From assembly GCF_036323735.1 (NCBI RefSeq), contig NW_026947398.1, positions 221,825-285,824 on the forward strand: a stretch of DNA of 64,000 nucleotides. The letters run 5' to 3'. Below the pieces are notes generated by a model. It was not told where the DNA came from and made no database searches. It saw only the letters and a list, made by a program, of their open reading frames with translations. Positions 58,597 to 64,000 of this stretch are shown here, piece by piece (position 1 is the first letter of the stretch; each line of letters begins with the position of its first letter). Both the position numbers and the translations under genes were made by a program. Origin of the DNA: Rattus norvegicus (taxonomy: Eukaryota > Chordata > Mammalia > Rodentia > Muridae).

Positions 58597-60735
58597 ATAT
58601 AATATCAAATAAAATTGAATTTCAAATAAAAGTCTTTAACAAAAGATAAGGAAGGAAATGGCTTTCTAAGGAGGATAAGGAGGATGATGACTTCATAGCC
58701 ATCATAGGATATATCCACCAAGATGAACTCTCAAACCTATGTATCTATACTCCAAATGAAAGGGCACCTGCATTCATAAAAACGTTACTAAAGTACAAAG
58801 CATACACTGCACTTCACATAATAGATAACAGTAGGAGATTTCAACACCCCACTCTCATCACTGGAGAGATCATGGAAACAGAATTTGGACAGAGATGTAG
58901 AGAAAGTAACAGAAGTTATGAACCAAATTTATTTAACAGATATTTATAGAACATTCCATCCTAGAAAAAAGGATATACATTATTTTCAGAACCTCAATGA
59001 ACCTTCTCCAAAATTAACCATGTAATTGGTCACTAAACAGGTCTCAATATATACAGGAAGATAGAAATTATCCCATGCATTCTATAAGATCACCACACAC
59101 TAAGACTGGTCTTGAACAAAAACAATAATGACAGAAAGCTCATGTATACATGGAAATTGAACCATGCTCTACTCTATGACAACTTGGTCAAGGAAGAAAA
59201 AAGACAGAAATTAAAGAGTTCTTAGAACTTAATGAAAATGAAGATACAACATTCCCAAGCATATGTGACACAATGAAAGCAGTATTAGAGGAAAACTTAT
59301 AGCTCGGAATGCTTGGTAGAAGAAACAGTAGAGAGCATATATCAGCAGCTTGACAGCACACTTAAAGCTCTAGAACAAAAAGAAATAAGTAAACCCAAGA
59401 GGTGTAGAAGGCAGGAAATAATCAAACTCAGAGCTGAAATGAACCAAGTAGAAACAAAAAAACTTTACAAATAATCAACAACACCAGAAGCTGTTTCTTT
59501 GAGAAAAACAGCAAGATATATAAACCCTTAGTCAGACTAACCCGTGGTCACAGAGACTGTATCCACAGTAACAAGATGAGAAATGAAAGGGAGACATAAT
59601 AACAGAATTTGAAGAAATTGCAAAAATCATGAGACTCCACTATAAAAGCCTATATTCGAGAAAATTGGAAAATATGGAGGCAATGGTACCAGGTACCAAT
59701 GTTAAAACAGGAACAAATAAACCATCTAAACAACCCCATTAATCCTAAAGTAATAAAAGCAGTTATTAAAGGTCTCCCAAACAAAAAGATCGCAGTTCCA
59801 GTTGGGTTCCGTACAGCATTTTATTAAGCCTTCATAGAAGACCTAATAAAAATACTATCCAAACTAATCCACAAAATTAAAACAGTGCACTATCATATAG
59901 CTTCTATGTAGCCACAATTAGTCTTATACCTAAACCACACAAAGACCAAACAAAGAAAGAGAACTTCAGATCAACTTCCATTATGAATATTTATGCAAAA
60001 ATACTCAATAAAATACTTGTAAACCAAATCTAAAAAAACATCAAAATATTCATCCGTCATGATCAGGGAGGCAGCAACGTTTTAATATACAGAAAACCAT
60101 CAATGTGATCCAACATGTAAACAAACTCAAAGATAAGGACATATGGTCATTTCATTAGATGCTGAGAAAGCATTTGACAAAATTCAACAGCAATTCAGGA
60201 TAAAAGTCGTGGAATGATCAGGAATTGAAGGTCCATGTCTAAACATAGTGAAAGAAATATACAGAAAACCTCTAGCTAAGATCAATCTAAATGGAGAGAA
60301 ACTTGAAGCAATCTCACTAAAATCAAGGACTATACAAGGCTGCCCACTCTGTCCCTACTTATTCAACAGTTCTTCATGTCATATCCAGAGCAATCAGACA
60401 GCAAATGGAAGACAAAGGGATGCAAATTGGAAGGGAAGAAATCAAAATATCACTATTTGCACATGATATGATTGTGTAATTAAGTGATCCCAAAAGTTCC
60501 AACAGATAACTTTTTTACCTGACAAACAACTTCAGAAAAATGTCAGGGTATAAAATGAACTCAAAATACCAGGAGCCTTCCTCTCCTCAATGTATCCATA
60601 GACAGGCTGAGAAAGAAAATAGTGATTTCACACCTCACAATAGTCCCAAATAATATAAAGTATCTTGGTGTGAGTTTAACCAAAAAAGTGAATGATCTGT
60701 ATGCAAGAAGTTCAAGTATCTGAAGAAAGAATTTG

Positions 60736-60833
60736 GGGGTTGGGGATTTAGCTCAGTGGTAGAGCGCTTGCCTAGGAAGCGCAAGACCCTGGGTTCGGTC
60801 CCCAGCTCCGAAAAAAAGAACCAAAAAAAAAAA
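60736..60833 (+). mobile_element. ID SINE (rat type), plus strand, with target-site duplication
   Basis: A near-consensus body begins GGGGTTGGGGATTTAGCTCA and is followed by an A-rich tail. It is flanked by a 10 bp duplication, AAAGAATTTG, at 60726-60735 and 60834-60843. It inserted into L1 ORF2, so it is younger than that L1. Confidence 0.97.
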
Positions 60834-61350
60834 AAAGAATTTGAAGACGGTCTTAGAAGATAGAAAGAGCTCCCATGCTCATGGATTGACAGTAGTAATA
60901 TAGTAAAGGTGACCATTTTGCCAAAACCAAACTACACATTCAATGCAATCTCCATCAAAAATCCAACTCGATTCTTTAATAAAGATAGAAAGAGTGATGT
61001 GAAAATTCATTTGGATTAAGAAAAAGCCAGGATAGTGAAAACTATCTTCAGCAATAAAAGAACTTCTGGGGGAATCATCAACCCAGAATTCAATCAGTAT
61101 TACAGAGCAACAGTGAAAAAAAAAACTGCATAGTGTTGGTACAGAGACAGACAGATCAAGAAGTGGAATAGAACTGAAGACTCAGAAATGAACCTAAACA
61201 CCTATCAGTTGATCTTTGGTAAAGGAGATAAAATCATCCAAAGGAAGAAACATATCATTTTTCAAAAATAGGGCTTGTTCTACTGGAAGCCAGCATGTAG
61301 AAGAAGTGAAAATATCCCATTCTTATGACCATGTACAAAGTGTAAGTCCA

Positions 61351-61389
61351 ACAAGAGAGAGAGGGGGGAGAGAGAGGAGGGGGATAGGG

Positions 61390-61450
<61 letters not shown>

Positions 61451-61612
61451 AGGAGGAGGAGGTGGAGGAGGCGAAGAAGAAGAAGAAGAAGAGAAGAAGA
61501 ACAAAAAGAAGAAGAAGAAGAAGAAGAAGAAGAAGAAGAAGAAGAAGAAGAAGAAGAAGAAGAAAAAGAAGAAGAAAAAGAAGAAGAAAAAGAAGAAGAA
61601 GAAGAAGAAGAG
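61351..61612 (+). repeat. Long polypurine tract: (GA)n then (GGA/GAA)n
   Basis: About 260 bp of almost pure purine on the plus strand: GAGAGG/GGGGA sequence, a GA run (61392-61447), GGAGGA/GGTGGA, then GAA repeats to 61612. Apparent long poly-Arg/Lys and poly-Ser frames across it are artefacts of the repeat. Confidence 0.97.
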
Positions 61613-61634
61613 ATTGAAACAGAACGAAAACTAA

Positions 61635-61735
61635 TTTTTTTATTAACTTGAGTATTTCTTATATACATTTCGAGTGTTATTCCCTTTCCGGGTTTCCGGG
61701 CAAACATCCCCCTCCCCCCTCCCCTTCCTTATGGG
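61635..61735 (-). mobile_element. 101 bp L1 3' end insertion, minus strand, with target-site duplication
   Basis: A T run is followed by TATTAACTTGAGTATTTC and TTCCGGGTTTCCGGGCAAAC, the complement of the young rat L1 3' terminus. It is flanked by a perfect 10 bp duplication, CGAAAACTAA, at 61625-61634 and 61736-61745. It is a recent, severely 5'-truncated retrotransposition. Confidence 0.93.
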
Positions 61736-61745
61736 CGAAAACTAA

Positions 61746-62925
61746 ACTTTAATTCTTCCCCATTCCCTGTCTTCCTCAGCTGTTGTGTAGGTAGTCATGT
61801 TAGTGAGACATTATGAGTGTAATTTCTGGTGTTACTTTGAGAAACCATCTCATTGTAAACTTTAGTCTTTTAAAATCTTCTCGCACCCTCTTCTGTAATG
61901 TATCTCAGCCTTGAATCAAGTGACATTTTGTAGATAGAGCCATTGAGACTGGATTTGAAATTGCTATCCTGCAGTTTGAATGGCTGGGATTTTTACTGTG
62001 ATCTTTGTTGCAGAGACTGTAATTAATTCTGTATATAAGGACACATGGCTTTGATTGTTGTTAGGTAAGATACTTGCTTAAGTAAGTAAGGGGCTTTACA
62101 TTCTCCCAAATAACCACACCTTCAATAGCCTTCTACACATGGGTAACTTACCAGTACCATCCATGTTCATTGAAGAGGACTTAAGCAAAATTAGAGAGTT
62201 GTTGGCTATCACCAAGCTATTTATGCCACTGCCCTGCCATCGTGGATATTCTGCCATGTTATCATTGTGTTTTCCAGGCATGATGTGAACAATCAGTAAA
62301 AACTGACAAGAGTGATGATTTTAATTACAGGTTATACTAGAAATTCGACCTGTGCCTGCCATATATTCCTGTATTAGAACATTGACTTTCTGATAGGCAG
62401 GAGAATGTAAAAGTTAAATTTAGTCTTAACTAAATAAGGAAATTAAAATTTTCCTGCTCTAGCATGTTTAATTAATTGAAGCAAAATAAAATCTATTTAC
62501 TTGATGTTGGAGAAATATCATTTAACAATATAATCCTTAATCCTTTTAAGTGATTTTTAGTCACAGATATTTATTAGCTGTCATACTGTGTAAAATTGGC
62601 ATCAGGATTGTGATGATGAAATATTGTTTTATGCAAATGCATAATAATAATGAAGAAAATTATGTACCAAGCTTCATGCTTAGGTAACTAATTGCATGTA
62701 TTCAATTGTATCTAAGATAATTTCATATTATCTAGGTATCAAATGCATAATAATTATGATTAAAATAGTAATGAGATATCAAAATAAACATACTAGAGTT
62801 ACCAAGTGGACATGGAAACTAAAATCCTTTAGAATAATCAAAAATATTTATTAAAAGCCAAATGATGAAAACATTGTATATATAAAAGCAGCCTGGAGCT
62901 CTATGTCACCTAAAAGTGTTAGAGT
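61746..62925. other. AT-rich sequence, no supported gene
   Basis: No recognisable coding region, RNA gene or repeat family. Confidence 0.45.
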
Positions 62926-62929
62926 GTGT

Positions 62930-63080
62930 ACCAGTGAGGTGGTTTAGCAGATAAAATATCATGGCATGAGTAACCAAGAACCTAAATTTGATACCTACTC
63001 ATATATGTTTGGAAGACTTCTATATTCACTACATGACCAGAACGCATAAAAGCTTACACAGAATATTAATAATGAGACTA
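62930..63080 (+). mobile_element. Diverged tRNA-derived SINE (ID/B4- or B3-like)
   Basis: CCAGTGAGGTGGTTTAGCAG and the following ATAAAATATCATGGCATGAG resemble the GAGATGGCTCAGCAGATAAAG...GCATGAGGACC start of rodent tRNA-derived SINEs. It is highly diverged, so the family call is weak. Confidence 0.4.
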
Positions 63081-63546
63081 ATGAGAACAATAATACTAAG
63101 AAAAAGAAAAAAAAAACTCTAGGAATATTTTAAAGAAATAATGTATTGGCCTTAAAATAGAAAATTCAACACATTTTCTTAGTACTTTAACTATTCAAAA
63201 AAAAGTAAAAGTCTCTTACTTCATTCTATATGAAAGCAAAAACACATCAGATGGATTATGTAAAGAAAGAGAGAACTGCAAACTGTAAAATTAATATAGT
63301 CATTGCAGAGGAAAGAAACAGACACTAACCCAAGGTTATGTAAGTAAACATTTGAAGGATTTAGTGCATAATTTTAACATATTTAATTGAACACATCTTA
63401 CGATGATAAAGAAAAGAAAGCTGGAAAAAATAATGCCTGAATATAGTCATAGCACTTAAAATGTGGCAAGCTGTCTCAAGTTCAATGATACCCTGAAATA
63501 CATCAGAAAACTATAAATAGATTGATTTTATTATGGAGTAAGTACT
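63081..63546. other. AT-rich sequence, nothing recognised
   Basis: No supported feature. Confidence 0.45.
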
Positions 63547-63547
63547 G

Positions 63548-63735
63548 TAGTATTAGCTTAGTGGTTAAGAGCACTTACTGTTCTTAAGAGCAAACAGGTT
63601 CAGTTTCCAACACCCATGAAGCCACTTGCAACCATCTGTATAAGCAGCTCCTGGTCTCCCCAGGTACCTGTGTTCGTGTGCACAAATCTATACATAGACA
63701 TTCACACATAACAGATCATTAAAATAAAATGATTC
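63548..63735 (+). mobile_element. B3 (B2-related) SINE, plus strand
   Basis: It begins TAGCTTAGTGGTTAAGAGCA. It has the tRNA-like box (GGTTCAGTTTCC near 63598), the body words GCCACTTGCAACCATCTGTA and AGCTCCTGGTCTCCCCAGGT, a CACACAT-containing 3' part, and an AAAATAAAATG tail. Confidence 0.8.
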
Positions 63736-64000
63736 ATAAATATATTTTCTGCACAAATTATAAAGAGTAAGCCTTCTACATATGCAATCACAATTGATGC
63801 AATGTAATAAGAAAGGAGAAAATTTGCACATAGTATGAAGAGTAAATTAAGGATTAATGCTTACACAGTTCAGTAAGCATAAAACGCTAAACTTCATGAT
63901 TGAATTCCAATGTAAATGATAAAAAGAATCTAGCATTTGAATCTATAAGTGAACCTATTTATATATTATTTTACTTATTTACATTCTTTCCATTGTACAC

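Larger units (their letters stand above)
56975..61350 (+). mobile_element. L1 (5' UTR, ORF1, most of ORF2), paralogue of the L1 at position 1
   Basis: The order is 5' UTR (56975-57235), ORF1 remnant (57236-58300), then ORF2 (58340-61350). ORF2 stops at AAGTCCAA near 61350, where a GA microsatellite begins. The 5' UTR lacks about 190 bp found in the first copy, between GAGAGCT and the ACCAAAGA word. An ID SINE (60736-60833) sits in ORF2. Many stops and frameshifts show the element is dead. Confidence 0.9.
58340..61350 (+). pseudogene. L1 ORF2 remnant (second copy), RT motif mutated
   Basis: Landmarks include LDAEKAFDKIQQ near 60155-60190 and [20 protein letters not shown] near 60293-60355. 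The catalytic motif near 60455-60470 reads FAHD where the family has FADD, and a stop follows four codons later. A 60 bp tandem duplication lies at 58476-58596. The element is inactive. Confidence 0.88.

Noticed and set aside
60736..60810. tRNA-like sequence with A and B boxes
   Set aside because: It is an ID SINE with poly(A)-like tail and target-site duplication, not a tRNA gene.
61216..61707. Long poly-Arg/Lys (plus) and poly-Ser/Leu (minus) frames of up to 150 codons
   Set aside because: They are translations of the GA/GAA microsatellite and have no start context, domain or unique sequence of substance.

Overview
The window is a gene-poor, repeat-dominated stretch of a murid rodent nuclear genome, most likely rat. 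Two tRNA-derived ID SINEs of the rat type, B2/B3 SINEs, rodent L1 (Lx and younger) remnants and ERVK-type LTRs are all present. I found no intact protein-coding gene. Everything that looks coding is a retrotransposon remnant, a decayed gene fragment, or a low-complexity frame.

Layout: (1) 1-3375 is the 5' half of a plus-strand L1 that stops abruptly inside ORF2. (2) 3376-4889 is a non-L1 piece: an LTR-like, CpG-bearing segment followed by a decayed, unrecognised coding fragment. (3) 4890-11790 is an almost full-length but dead minus-strand L1 with two tandem ~560 bp promoter monomers. (4) 11791-14234 is a decayed Ser/Pro-rich, repetitive coding-like region. (5) 14235-27840 and 40918-51434 are two blocks of one tandem array. 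Its unit is ~2.2 kb, in head-to-tail plus orientation, with about ten full or partial copies. Each unit holds an L1 3' end, two CRE-like palindromes and remnants of short reading frames. LTR elements have inserted into units 2, 4 and 7. (6) 27841-40917 separates the blocks. It holds Lx L1 3' UTR, an ID element with a perfect target-site duplication, two head-to-head L1 fragments, a B2 SINE, two decayed coiled-coil modules resembling the DLG5-derived SPEER/takusan rodent family, and a candidate 3' end with a poly(A) signal. (7) 51435-56970 holds L1 3' UTR pieces, TG-rich microsatellites and a minus-strand olfactory receptor pseudogene. (8) 56975-61350 is a second L1 closely resembling the one at position 1, with an ID insertion. 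It is followed by a ~250 bp purine-only tract, a 101 bp L1 insertion with a clean target-site duplication, and an AT-rich tail with old SINEs.

The best candidate for something undescribed is the tandem array. In most copies an L1 3' end is joined at a microsatellite to flanking sequence that carries the same short motif (GCCACCAAAA). The copy at 40918 instead retains ~900 bp more of the L1. This fits a model in which an L1 insertion supplied microhomology for head-to-tail amplification of itself plus ~1.6 kb of neighbouring DNA. Several units keep open frames and strong-context start codons downstream of CRE-like sites, but none is clearly functional. All family assignments were made by eye; no database search was possible.
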